This document shows positions 1 through 7,766 of a stretch of DNA of 28,826 nt, in pieces. Numbering within the stretch: the first letter of the stretch is position 1; each line of letters begins with the position of its first letter. The DNA comes from an uncultured Bacteroides sp. (GTDB lineage: Bacteria > Bacteroidota > Bacteroidia > Bacteroidales > Bacteroidaceae). Both the position numbers and the translations under genes were made by a program. Under the pieces are notes generated by a model, which had not been told where the DNA came from, searched no databases, and worked only from the letters and a program-made list of their open reading frames with translations. The stretch spans positions 1 through 28,826 of the forward strand of contig NZ_CAUCSQ010000050.1 of NCBI RefSeq assembly GCF_958445495.1, written 5' to 3'.

Positions 1-45
1 GAGTTCTGCTGTCTGATACAAGAGGATAAATTGAATTGATAGAAC

Positions 46-291
46 TCACCTAAAGAAAGAAACTACCCGTTCACCATCCACAGGTTTAAACCAAGGAATA
101 GAGGTGGCAACCGGTTCAATAATCCCCCAATGGTCGCCTTCCAAATAATAACCTCCACCACCGGTAGTACGGACCGTAGCCCAATCCCAACTGAAATCTC
201 CGATAGAATACCCGTCATCGTCACAAGACTGCATCACCGGTATTAATGATACCAGTGCCAATAAACTCAAAAAACACTTAAACTTTTTCAT
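46..291 (-). CDS. Short NigD-like lipoprotein, probably truncated
   Basis: An 81-residue reading frame with a lipoprotein signal peptide: basic start, hydrophobic core, then QSC with the lipidated cysteine at residue 23. The cysteine is followed by DDD, the acidic pattern typical of Bacteroides lipoproteins exported to the cell surface. The part after it (DGYSIGDF, WATVRTTGG, IPWFKPVDGERVV) resembles the N-terminal beta-barrel of NigD-like proteins, which usually run to well over 200 residues. Here the frame stops right after GERVVSFFR, so the C-terminal domain is missing. Past the stop (positions 1-45) another frame stays open to the window edge, so a frameshift, small insertion or rearrangement is possible. 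Function of NigD-like proteins is not established. The family call is fairly safe; whether this is a functional short gene or a pseudogene is open. Confidence 0.6.
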   Translation of the reverse strand: MKKFKCFLSLLALVSLIPVMQSCDDDGYSIGDFSWDWATVRTTGGGGYYLEGDHWGIIEPVATSIPWFKPVDGERVVSFFR

Positions 292-330
292 ATTTCATTC
301 CTTTTTCTTTATTCAAACCTTCTGTATTAT

Positions 331-365
331 AAATAAAAAAGCCGTGCATTTACTGCATCGGCTTT
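331..365 (-). terminator. Rho-independent terminator of surE-lpxB
   Basis: Read on the minus strand, AAAGCCG and TGCA pair with TGCA and CGGCTTT around a 5-base loop, with one bulged base. A T-rich tract (positions 331-340 on the plus strand are almost all A) follows. It lies about 20 bases past the lpxB stop. Confidence 0.75.
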
Positions 366-387
366 ACGTTTATTCAGAAAAAGAAAG

Positions 388-1524
388 TTATTTTTTCAAC
401 AGGTCCAGCATCTTACAGGCCGCACGGCGGGGAGCACCGGCAGGCCCCAGCCGTTCCGCAACATAATCATACCCGGCAAGCATCCCATTCCTATATTCTT
501 TATCTTCAAGAATACGTCTCAACTCACACTGCATATTTTCCACCGTCATGGTATCAGCGACCAGCTCCTTCACAATCTCGCGGTCAGCAATCAAATTAAC
601 CAGCGAGATGAACCTTACCGTCAGGATATGGCGTCTCAAGAACGAGATTATTTTCCCAACCGGAGTATGATAACAAACCACCTGCGGAACCCGAAACAAA
701 GCGGTTTCAAGGGTAGCCGTACCCGAAGTAACCAAAGCCGCGTCCGCATGCTGCAAAAGCTGGTATGTCCTGCCAAAGATTATCTTTACTTTTGACAAGC
801 CTACATAATCCTTATAATAGTCCGGAGAGATACCCGGTGCGCCTGCCAATACCAGTTGATAATCCGGAAAAGCAGAAGCCGCTTTCAACATATCCGGCAG
901 ATTGTCTTTAATCTCCTGCTTCCGGCTACCCGCCAACAAGGCGATTACCGGCTTATTCTCCAACCGGTTCTCTGCGACAAACTCCGCAAAATCTCCCGAA
1001 TGGACTTCTTTATAAGCCGTCACCTCATCTACCGTAGGATTTCCGACATAATGAATAGGATACTGATGCTTCCCTTCAAAAAACTCTACTTCAAAAGGAA
1101 GAATGGAGAAAAGCTCGTCCACATCACGTTTTATATTTTTGATGCGATATTCTTTCCATGCCCATATCTTCGGAGAAATATAATAATAGACGGGTATCCG
1201 CGTTTTTGCATGCACAAACCGGGCGATATCCAAATTAAAACCGGGATAATCCACCAGGATTACGACATCCGGGTTCCATGCCATTATATCTTCCTTGCAG
1301 CGTTTCATATTTGCAAAAATAGTACGCAAATGAAGCAACACGGGAACGAACCCCATATACGCCAATTCTTGGTAATGCTTCACCATAGTTCCGCCGACAG
1401 AAGCCATTAAATCTCCGCCGAGAAAACGGAAATCCGCTTGCGGGTCTGCCGCTTTCAAAGCAGCCATCAGATGGGAAGCGTGCAAGTCACCGGAAGCTTC
1501 ACCGACAATCAGATAATATTTCAT
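388..1524 (-). CDS. lpxB: Lipid-A-disaccharide synthase
   Basis: GT19 glycosyltransferase that joins UDP-2,3-diacylglucosamine to lipid X (2,3-diacylglucosamine-1-phosphate) to form the lipid A disaccharide, at the inner face of the inner membrane. The 378-residue length is normal. Visible family motifs are GEASGDLH (8-15), MGFVPVL (57-63), VDYPGFN with D92, ISPKIWAWKEYRI (116-128), ILPFEVEFFE (141-150), VGNP (160-163), LLAGSRKQEI with R201 (196-205), SGTATLE (267-273) and NLIADREIVKELV (310-322). All expected conserved segments are present, so it should be active. It follows surE by 47 bases on the same strand with no promoter seen between them, and a hairpin terminator follows. The pair shares the promoter upstream of surE. 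Confidence 0.96.
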   Translation of the reverse strand: MKYYLIVGEASGDLHASHLMAALKAADPQADFRFLGGDLMASVGGTMVKHYQELAYMGFVPVLLHLRTIFANMKRCKEDIMAWNPDVVILVDYPGFNLDIARFVHAKTRIPVYYYISPKIWAWKEYRIKNIKRDVDELFSILPFEVEFFEGKHQYPIHYVGNPTVDEVTAYKEVHSGDFAEFVAENRLENKPVIALLAGSRKQEIKDNLPDMLKAASAFPDYQLVLAGAPGISPDYYKDYVGLSKVKIIFGRTYQLLQHADAALVTSGTATLETALFRVPQVVCYHTPVGKIISFLRRHILTVRFISLVNLIADREIVKELVADTMTVENMQCELRRILEDKEYRNGMLAGYDYVAERLGPAGAPRRAACKMLDLLKK

Positions 1525-1571
1525 GGAAGGTCACTATTTAATGAATTATAATTTCGACTGTCATGCCAAGA

Positions 1572-2351
1572 TTAGAGTCCTGCCCGCAGACACTGCCCAC
1601 GCAGCTCATCTACAAAACCGTAAGCTGTCACATCGACGGTAGTCGGAGTGATGGCTACATATCCGTTGGCCAATGCCCAATGGTCGTTTTTTTCATTTTC
1701 AGGCTCACAATCGGCAAATTCGCCAGTCAACCAGAAATAATTCATATCATCTGGCCGCGGGCAAGACACCCACTCATTTGTCCAGCGCCCTTTTGCCTGT
1801 TCACAAACCTTCACCCCTTTGATATCGGCTATGTCCGGGAAATTCACATTCAGGCAAGTCAACGGAGGAAGCCCCTGCTCCAATACCATAGCGGCAATCT
1901 TGCGTATGTAAGGACCTACCGCTTCAAAATCGGCATCATGGCTATGGTTACACAACGAAAAACCGATGGAGGGAATACCGTTCAAGCAACCTTCGATTAC
2001 AACTCCCATCGTACCGGAATAATGCACGTTAGTCGCGGAATTATCTCCATGATTGATGCCTCCCACAATAAGCTCCGGTTCGCGTTCCAGTACCGCATTC
2101 CGCGCCAGCTTAATACAATCGGTAGGCGTTCCCGAACACTTATAGACAGTCAGTCCGGGTTCTTTCCTGACTAATTGATAATGAACAGGCTGAGTCACTG
2201 TAAGCGCACAACCGCTACCGGAACGCGGAGAATCCGGCGCCATTACCACAATTTCCCCTAAGGGACGGAGAAACTTTACCAGTTCGTTAATCCCCTTCGC
2301 CATAACCCCGTCATCATTTGAAACGAGTATCAACGGCTTTTCATTTTCCAT
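1572..2351 (-). CDS. surE: 5'/3'-nucleotidase SurE
   Basis: Metal-dependent phosphatase acting on 5'- and 3'-nucleoside monophosphates, in the cytoplasm, linked in other bacteria to stationary-phase survival. The metal site is readable: ILVSNDDG gives D13 and D14, the APDSPRSGSG loop gives S44, and VGGINHGDN gives N100. The 259 residues match the family. The start at 2351 sits about 30 bases downstream of a good Bacteroides promoter. It is the first gene of a two-gene unit with lpxB; the functional link between them is not obvious and may be shared expression only. Confidence 0.95.
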   Translation of the reverse strand: MENEKPLILVSNDDGVMAKGINELVKFLRPLGEIVVMAPDSPRSGSGCALTVTQPVHYQLVRKEPGLTVYKCSGTPTDCIKLARNAVLEREPELIVGGINHGDNSATNVHYSGTMGVVIEGCLNGIPSIGFSLCNHSHDADFEAVGPYIRKIAAMVLEQGLPPLTCLNVNFPDIADIKGVKVCEQAKGRWTNEWVSCPRPDDMNYFWLTGEFADCEPENEKNDHWALANGYVAITPTTVDVTAYGFVDELRGQCLRAGL

Positions 2352-2382
2352 ATATTCAATCCTTTCCTTTTTAATATCTGCA

Positions 2383-2414
2383 CAAAAGTAGCAAAAAGAA
2401 GCTGGAACGCCAAA
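2383..2414 (-). promoter_or_regulatory. Promoter of surE-lpxB
   Basis: Read on the minus strand: TTTG at 2414-2411, a 20-base spacer, then TACTTTTG at 2390-2383. This is a full match to the Bacteroides primary sigma consensus (TTTG, N19-21, TAnnTTTG). The start codon is at 2351. Confidence 0.7.
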
Positions 2415-2476
2415 CAGAACTTTCTGCTCTTATGCCGGATGACAGATGGAAATTCCGATTAACAGAACAGACCGCA

Positions 2477-3235
2477 TTACTTTTTTATAGCTTGTAGAAG
2501 CGTAGTAGACAACACTTTTCCCCGTTTAGTAAGTTCCTCAGACTTCACCAGCCCGATTCCTTCCGCATACCATTCCATGGTATATTCCGTCTCGGAAAAG
2601 AACATAAACTTCGCTTTGTTTTCCGTATAAACCTTGATACAGTCAAAATCGCCGGCAGGGGTACGGATGATTTCCCGGCCTTTATATTTCCCTTTCAGAT
2701 ATGCCTTCATCGTCACCGTATTCATTTTTTGACAATAAGTGCAAGGAGGTACCTCTTCCCCTTCTTTGGCATTTTCTCTCAAAGGGATGATGATACGTCC
2801 TTCGGTACGAATGACCTTGCTATATTCCGCACATGCTTTTTCCGCTTCCTCCCGCCGGTTTTCGGGATAAGTGGAAAGTATGCGTTTCCGTATCCATTCA
2901 TTTTCCATCTCGCTATCAAGCAGATTGATTTCCGTAACACCGGTATCCTTATGATAAACATAAGTTTGCAGGCTGTTTCCGTCCATAGTCTGCAGATTAT
3001 TTCCATTCATTATGCTCCGGACGGCATAGCGGTCGCCGTGAACCGTCTGCCTCATTGTCAGACGATTGTCTTCATCTTTTACGTCAATGACACTTGCCGT
3101 ATCTTTCAGTATCTCATTTTTCTTACGGTCTACAGTAATATAATACGCTACCGCACCTTTCTTGGCGTTGAAATATTGTGCCTGAACGGAAATCACGCAC
3201 AAAAAGGGAACAAACAACAGAAGAAGTTTTACCAT
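2477..3235 (-). CDS. Secreted TapB/DUF3108-like protein
   Basis: A 252-residue protein with an N-terminal signal peptide (MVKLLLLFVPFLCVISVQAQ, cleavage expected after AQA/Q), so periplasmic or exported. The body is rich in beta-strand-like alternation. Its C-terminal half carries the arrangement seen in DUF3108/TapB-type proteins: TPAGDFDCIKV, then EWYAEGIGLVKSE near 215-230. A PPCTYCQK segment with two cysteines sits near residue 165. The family's function is unknown to me. It is transcribed alone, diverging from the parA side, with surE-lpxB downstream on the same strand but with its own promoter. The annotation is by pattern resemblance only. Confidence 0.75.
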   Translation of the reverse strand: MVKLLLLFVPFLCVISVQAQYFNAKKGAVAYYITVDRKKNEILKDTASVIDVKDEDNRLTMRQTVHGDRYAVRSIMNGNNLQTMDGNSLQTYVYHKDTGVTEINLLDSEMENEWIRKRILSTYPENRREEAEKACAEYSKVIRTEGRIIIPLRENAKEGEEVPPCTYCQKMNTVTMKAYLKGKYKGREIIRTPAGDFDCIKVYTENKAKFMFFSETEYTMEWYAEGIGLVKSEELTKRGKVLSTTLLQAIKK

Positions 3236-3251
3236 GTCAGTAATTGTTTTA

Positions 3252-3282
3252 CAAAATTATTCAAATTTAATAAAAAATCCAA
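3252..3282 (-). promoter_or_regulatory. Possible promoter of the DUF3108-like gene
   Basis: On the minus strand, TAATTTTG (3259-3252) matches TAnnTTTG, with TTG (3282-3280) 20 bases upstream. A second TAnnTTTG match lies at 3269-3262. The predicted leader is only about 10-20 bases, which makes the exact choice uncertain. Confidence 0.4.
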
Positions 3283-3624
3283 TACCACAGAAAATATAGC
3301 GGCCAAAAGCGTCTCAGTTATTATAATTACGTCATTTTTATGAGTTTTACTCTCAAAGCAAAAATGGAAAAGGCGGAATGAGCGCAAAACACGGAAGAGG
3401 TTCCCCGATATGCACGGCATATTCGAGAAATAACAGTTTAACACCATGAAATCCATTCTCATACAGGCATCGGGTAAAACTCGCCTGCCAGTTGCAAGAA
3501 GCGAATAAAAATACCTTTTCCGACCTTACGGCAAAGTGCGGAAATGAACGCTCTCCTACCCGTTTACAAATCTTAATCTTCTGCAAGCGAGCAAAAAAAG
3601 AAATAGATATCCAATATAAATATG

Positions 3625-3632
3625 TATATTTG
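3625..3632 (+). promoter_or_regulatory. -7 box upstream of the parA operon
   Basis: TATATTTG matches the Bacteroides -7 consensus TAnnTTTG. No convincing -33 TTTG is seen at the expected distance. It lies 25 bases before the candidate small ORF and about 170 bases before parA. Confidence 0.45.
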
Positions 3633-3656
3633 CAAGCTCGTTAAAGAGAAAAGAAG

Positions 3657-3794
3657 ATGATGAACCTGTTGAAGTTTTGTAACCGTTTCGTCCGACAGTT
3701 ATTAACAAAACAGGCGACTTATCAACAGAAATTGCAAAGTTTCTCTTTTTTCGTAGGCGCTCTAAGGATTTATCACTTATTTCGCTGCCAATAA
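3657..3794 (+). CDS. Candidate 45-residue small ORF before parA
   Basis: ATGATG at 3657 is preceded by a purine-rich AAAGAGAAAAGAAG stretch that could act as a ribosome binding site, and lies just downstream of a -7 box. The frame is open for 45 codons and ends at TAA 3792-3794, only 11 bases before parA. The peptide is basic and has hydrophobic patches (MMNLLKFCNRFVRQLL; SFSFFVGALRIYHLF) and several aromatic residues; I do not recognise it. It could be a leader peptide, a small membrane-associated protein, or chance. Two DnaA-box-like nonamers lie inside it. Confidence 0.3.
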   Translation: MMNLLKFCNRFVRQLLTKQATYQQKLQSFSFFVGALRIYHLFRCQ

Positions 3795-3805
3795 ATTTAG
3801 AGAAT

Positions 3806-4570
3806 ATGGGAAAAATTATTGCTTTGGCTAATCAAAAAGGTGGTGTAGGAAAGACAACGACTACAATCAATCTCGCCGCATCACTCGCTACACTTGAAAA
3901 AAAGGTACTCGTGGTAGACGCCGACCCGCAAGCTAATGCCTCTTCCGGACTGGGAGTAGACATCAAGCAATCGGAATGCACTATCTATGAATGCATTATT
4001 GACAAAGCCAATGTACAGGACGCTATTCATGACACCGAAATCGATTCTTTAAAAGTTATCTCTTCGCACATCAACCTCGTAGGAGCAGAGATTGAAATGC
4101 TGAACCTCCCAAACCGCGAAAAGATACTGAAGGAAGTACTCACCCCTTTGAAGAAAGAATATGACTATATCCTGATAGACTGTTCTCCTTCACTAGGACT
4201 CATCACCATCAATGCTCTGACGGCAGCCGACTCCGTGATTATCCCCGTACAAGCCGAATACTTCGCCCTTGAAGGAATCAGCAAACTGCTGAACACCATC
4301 AAAATCATCAAATCGAAATTAAATCCGGCTTTAGAAATCGAAGGCTTCCTGCTGACGATGTACGACTCGCGCCTGCGCCAGGCAAACCAGATTTACGATG
4401 AAGTCAAACGCCATTTCCAAGAACTGGTGTTCAACACCGTAATTCAAAGAAACGTAAAGCTAAGCGAAGCCCCCAGCTACGGCATTCCGACCATCCTCTA
4501 CGATGCGGACTCCACCGGAGCCAAGAACCATCTGGCTTTAGCCAAAGAGATTATCAACCGAAACAACTAA
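3806..4570 (+). CDS. parA: Chromosome-partitioning ATPase ParA (Soj)
   Basis: ParA/MinD-type ATPase that forms a nucleotide-dependent gradient on the nucleoid and moves ParB-parS complexes so that replicated origins segregate. The deviant Walker A KGGVGKTT is at residues 11-18, the switch I region VVDADPQANASS at 36-47, and Walker B ILIDCSPSLG at 122-131 with D125. At 254 residues, without an N-terminal helix-turn-helix, it is the chromosomal (type Ib/Soj-like) form and not a plasmid type Ia ParA. It is 10 bases upstream of parB and is first in a unit that continues into DUF5683 and mltD. No parS-like palindrome was noticed in the window by eye. Confidence 0.96.
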   Translation: MGKIIALANQKGGVGKTTTTINLAASLATLEKKVLVVDADPQANASSGLGVDIKQSECTIYECIIDKANVQDAIHDTEIDSLKVISSHINLVGAEIEMLNLPNREKILKEVLTPLKKEYDYILIDCSPSLGLITINALTAADSVIIPVQAEYFALEGISKLLNTIKIIKSKLNPALEIEGFLLTMYDSRLRQANQIYDEVKRHFQELVFNTVIQRNVKLSEAPSYGIPTILYDADSTGAKNHLALAKEIINRNN

Positions 4571-4580
4571 CGAAGAAGAT

Positions 4581-5471
4581 ATGGCAACACAAAGAAGAAA
4601 TGCATTAGGACGCGGACTCGACGCCTTGCTCTCAATGGATGACGTGAAAACCGAAGGTTCTTCTTCCATCAACGAAATAGAATTGGCGAAGATTTCCGTC
4701 AATCCCAACCAGCCCCGCCGCGAATTTGACGAGACAGCATTGCGGGAACTGGCGGACTCAATTGCGGAAATAGGTATCATACAACCGATTACCTTACGAA
4801 AGGTATCGGACGACGAATATCAGATTATCGCAGGCGAACGCCGCTACCGCGCTTCACAAAAAGCAGGTTTAAAAACCATTCCCGCTTACATCCGCACGGC
4901 CGACGACGAGAACATGATGGAAATGGCGCTGATAGAGAATATACAGCGCGAAGACCTGAATGCCGTAGAAATCGCCCTGGCCTACCAGCATTTGCTCGAC
5001 CGGTATGAACTTACCCAAGAACGCCTGAGCGAACGCATCGGTAAAAACCGAACGACAATCGCCAATTACCTGCGTCTGCTGAAATTGCCGGCCCCTATCC
5101 AAATGGCTTTGCAAAACAAACAGTTGGACATGGGACACGCCCGTGCATTGATTTCGTTGGGCGACCCTAAACTGCAAGTAAAAATATTCGAAGAGATACA
5201 GGAACACGGATATTCCGTCCGTAAAGTAGAAGAAATCGTTAAATCATTAAGCGAAGGTGAAGCAGTGAAAAGCGGCACACGGAAAATAACTCCGAAACGC
5301 GCCAAACTTCCGGAAGAATTCAACTTGCTGAAGCAACAGCTTTCAGGTTTTTTCAGTACCAAGGTACAGCTCACTTGCTCCGAAAAAGGGAAAGGGAAAA
5401 TCAGCATTCCTTTCAACAATGAGGAGGAATTGGAACGTATCATGGAAATCTTCGATACGCTAAAAAAGTAA
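4581..5471 (+). CDS. parB: Chromosome-partitioning protein ParB (Spo0J), CTPase
   Basis: Binds parS and spreads as a CTP-dependent DNA clamp, partnering ParA. The order of parts is canonical: a basic N-terminal ParA-activating segment ending ALGRGLDALL (8-17), the N-terminal CTP-binding domain with NPNQPRREFD (41-50), GERRYRAS (85-92) and ENIQREDLN (119-127), a helix-turn-helix around 144-168 (TQERLSERIGKNRTTIANYLRLL), and a C-terminal dimerisation region with a KISIPFNNEEELERIMEIF-like tail. The 296-residue length is normal. Its stop codon abuts the ATG of the DUF5683 gene, implying coupled translation. Confidence 0.96.
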   Translation: MATQRRNALGRGLDALLSMDDVKTEGSSSINEIELAKISVNPNQPRREFDETALRELADSIAEIGIIQPITLRKVSDDEYQIIAGERRYRASQKAGLKTIPAYIRTADDENMMEMALIENIQREDLNAVEIALAYQHLLDRYELTQERLSERIGKNRTTIANYLRLLKLPAPIQMALQNKQLDMGHARALISLGDPKLQVKIFEEIQEHGYSVRKVEEIVKSLSEGEAVKSGTRKITPKRAKLPEEFNLLKQQLSGFFSTKVQLTCSEKGKGKISIPFNNEEELERIMEIFDTLKK

Positions 5472-6368
5472 ATGACAAGAAAAAGTAAGAAATATCAAGT
5501 ACTAGTCAGTGCCCTGCTTCTCTGTTTTTTACAGGTGGCAGGGATTGATATGTATGCACAAGACCCGGTAACCCCGGTACAAAAGGACACCGCCATCCTA
5601 CGCCGGGAACCTCCGAAAGCCCGTGCGAGGAGACACCGGGAACCGGCCCAGAAACCAGATTCGTTGAAGAAAGATTCCATCATCCTGCCCCTTCGGCAGC
5701 TTCAATCAATCGATAGCCTGTCAGCCGCCAAAATACAGATAGCGGACAGTCTCGACGCAATCAACCGGAAAGAGTTGAAAAAAATAGAACAACCGGTATC
5801 CGTCAAGATAGACCCCGACAGCGTTCCGCCTCCCTCCAAGGACATCAATAAAAAAATATTCATGCCCAATCCTACCAAAGCGACATGGCTGGCGGTCGTC
5901 TTTCCGGGCGGAGGACAGATTTACAACCGGAAATTCTGGAAACTGCCGATTATATACGGAGGGTTTGCCGGTTGCGCCTACGCTTTAAGCTGGAACGGTA
6001 AAATGTACAAAGACTACTCACAGGCTTACCTAGATATCATGGACAGCAATCCGAACACCAAAAGTTACGAAGATTTGCTGCCTCCCAATGCAACTTACAA
6101 CGAGGAGCAACTAAAAAATACGTTAAAACGAAGGAAAGATATGTTCCGGCGTTATCGGGACCTTAGTATATTTGCATTCATCGGAGTCTATCTCATCTCC
6201 ATCATCGACGCTTACGTGGATGCGGAGTTGTCCAACTTCGACATCACCCCGGACTTGAGTATGAAGGTGGAACCGGCAGTTATCGACAACGACAACAATA
6301 ACAGCCAGTTCCGGCCGAGCAGCTTAAAGAGCAAGTCAGTAGGCCTGCAATGCGTATTACGATTTTAA
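5472..6368 (+). CDS. DUF5683 membrane protein
   Basis: A 298-residue envelope protein. It has an N-terminal signal peptide or anchor (residues 8-30, ending DMYAQ), a long basic, proline-rich, low-complexity linker (about 35-130), and then the DUF5683 core. The core has ATWLAVVFPGGGQIYNR (137-153), a hydrophobic pair around 155-172, a soluble loop with NPNTKSYEDLLPPN, and a second hydrophobic segment at about 231-247 (LSIFAFIGVYLISIIDAYVD). The PGGGQIYNRKFWK element is characteristic of this family. Function is unknown. The ATG directly follows the parB stop codon, and an mltD-like gene follows after 33 bases, so it is co-expressed with chromosome segregation and cell-wall functions. Confidence 0.85.
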   Translation: MTRKSKKYQVLVSALLLCFLQVAGIDMYAQDPVTPVQKDTAILRREPPKARARRHREPAQKPDSLKKDSIILPLRQLQSIDSLSAAKIQIADSLDAINRKELKKIEQPVSVKIDPDSVPPPSKDINKKIFMPNPTKATWLAVVFPGGGQIYNRKFWKLPIIYGGFAGCAYALSWNGKMYKDYSQAYLDIMDSNPNTKSYEDLLPPNATYNEEQLKNTLKRRKDMFRRYRDLSIFAFIGVYLISIIDAYVDAELSNFDITPDLSMKVEPAVIDNDNNNSQFRPSSLKSKSVGLQCVLRF

Positions 6369-6401
6369 AAACACAAATTAGATTGATCTTATTATTGAAG
6401 C

Positions 6402-7694
6402 ATGAAGAAATTAGTAAACTATTGTTCGATTGTTCTTCTTTTACTATCGGCGGCATCCCAGGTAAAAGCCCAAAGCGTAGATGTAGTGATTCGTGAAAAC
6501 GGAACAGAACATAAAGAAAGCATCGACTTGCCGATGAGTATGACCTATCCGCTCGACAGCTTGCTGAATGACTGGAAAGTAAAAAACTATATTGATTTAG
6601 GTAAAGATTGCAGTACGGCGGAAGTCAATCCGATATTCAGCGATTCGGTTTACATGGACCGTTTGTCACGCATTCCGGCTATCATGGAAATGCCTTATAA
6701 CGACATCGTACGCAAATTTATCGACATGTACACCGGACGCCTGCGTAACCAGGTTTCTTTTATGTTAAGCGCCTGCAACTTTTACATGCCGATTTTCGAA
6801 GAAGCCCTGGATGCCTACGGCCTTCCGCTGGAACTGAGATACCTCCCCATCATCGAATCCGCCCTTAACCCGTCTGCCGTTTCACGCGCCGGTGCATCGG
6901 GATTGTGGCAGTTCATGATTGGCACGGGTAAAATCTACGGTCTGGAATCGAACAGCCTGGTAGACGAGCGCCGCGACCCGATAAAAGCGACATGGGCGGC
7001 CGCACGTTACCTGAAAGAGATGTATGCCATTTACGGAGACTGGAACCTCGTTATCGCCGCCTATAACTGCGGTCCCGGCACAATCAACAAAGCAATCCGC
7101 CGCGCTAACGGCGAGACGGATTACTGGAAAATATATAACCTGCTGCCCAGGGAAACAAGAGGATACGTACCGGCGTTTATCGCTGCAAATTACGTAATGA
7201 CATACTACTGCGACCACAACATCTGTCCGATGGAAACAAACATTCCGGCAAGTACAGACACCGTACAGGTGAGCAAAAACCTGCATTTCCAGCAGATAGC
7301 CGACCTTTGCAATGTCCCGCTGGACCAGATAAAGAGCCTGAATCCGCAATACAAGAAGCAAATCATCCCCGGCAACAGCAAACCGTACACCCTGCGGTTA
7401 CCAATCGACGCAATCAGCAACTTTATAGACAAACAGGACACAATCTATGCACACCGCGCCAACGAGCTGTTCCGCAACCGAAGAGTCGTCGCCGTGAAAG
7501 AGACCTCCAGTGCCCGCAGAAATACAACCGCTGTGGCAGGAAAGGGAAAACTGTCCTATTACAAGATAAAAAGCGGAGACACTTTATCTTCCATTGCGGA
7601 AAAACACGGTGTCAGCGTAAGGAACATACAACGGTGGAACGGATTGTCCGGTACCAGGATTACAGCAGGAAAACGATTGAAAATATACAAATAA
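6402..7694 (+). CDS. Membrane-bound lytic transglycosylase (MltD-like) with LysM
   Basis: Cleaves the peptidoglycan glycan strand non-hydrolytically, giving 1,6-anhydro-MurNAc ends, in the periplasm. It has a signal peptide (1-23, ending VKAQ) and an N-terminal region of unknown role (25-115). The SLT/GH23 domain spans about 118-265 with catalytic E152 (LPIIESALNP), GASGLWQFM (164-172), AAYNCGPG (219-226) and ETRGYVPAFIAA (251-262). A degenerate LysM-like segment is at about 288-334, and a clear C-terminal LysM at 386-430 (YYKIKSGDTLSSIAEKHGVS). The 430 residues fit the MltD group. It carries no lipobox, unlike E. coli MltD. It is last in the par-DUF5683 unit. Confidence 0.92.
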   Translation: MKKLVNYCSIVLLLLSAASQVKAQSVDVVIRENGTEHKESIDLPMSMTYPLDSLLNDWKVKNYIDLGKDCSTAEVNPIFSDSVYMDRLSRIPAIMEMPYNDIVRKFIDMYTGRLRNQVSFMLSACNFYMPIFEEALDAYGLPLELRYLPIIESALNPSAVSRAGASGLWQFMIGTGKIYGLESNSLVDERRDPIKATWAAARYLKEMYAIYGDWNLVIAAYNCGPGTINKAIRRANGETDYWKIYNLLPRETRGYVPAFIAANYVMTYYCDHNICPMETNIPASTDTVQVSKNLHFQQIADLCNVPLDQIKSLNPQYKKQIIPGNSKPYTLRLPIDAISNFIDKQDTIYAHRANELFRNRRVVAVKETSSARRNTTAVAGKGKLSYYKIKSGDTLSSIAEKHGVSVRNIQRWNGLSGTRITAGKRLKIYK

Positions 7695-7705
7695 ACCTCT
7701 TCCCG

Positions 7706-7736
7706 CTTGCATCATTCGGAAATTTGCTTATTTTTG
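7706..7736 (+). promoter_or_regulatory. Promoter of rel
   Basis: TTG at 7707-7709, a 19-base spacer and TATTTTTG at 7729-7736 match the Bacteroides consensus. The -7 box lies within a perfect 26-bp palindrome (7724-7749), so a regulator bound there would block it. The rel start codon is about 30 bases past the box. Confidence 0.6.
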
Positions 7737-7749
7737 CAAAAATAAGCAA
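7724..7749. repeat. Perfect 26-bp palindrome over the rel promoter
   Basis: The half-site TTGCTTATTTTTG is followed at once by its exact reverse complement, ending at 7749. It contains the -7 box and the expected transcription start. There is no loop and no T tract after it, which argues against a terminator for the upstream mltD-like gene. It looks like an operator or a symmetrical promoter core. Confidence 0.7.
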
Positions 7750-7766
7750 GTGAAAGAAGAACAGTT

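Larger units (their letters stand above)
3236..3656. other. Gene-poor divergent intergenic region
   Basis: About 420 bases between the minus-strand DUF3108-like gene and the candidate small ORF before parA. I see promoter-like boxes at both ends but no recognisable gene. Two 77-codon minus-strand frames overlap each other here; they have no signal peptide, no motif and no family resemblance. Confidence 0.5.

Noticed and set aside
3229..3586. Two 77-codon minus-strand frames before the DUF3108-like gene
   Set aside because: They overlap each other, lack recognisable features, and one runs into the promoter and start of the real gene.
7724..7749. The rel palindrome as a terminator of the mltD-like gene
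   Set aside because: It has no loop bases and no T tract follows on the plus strand.
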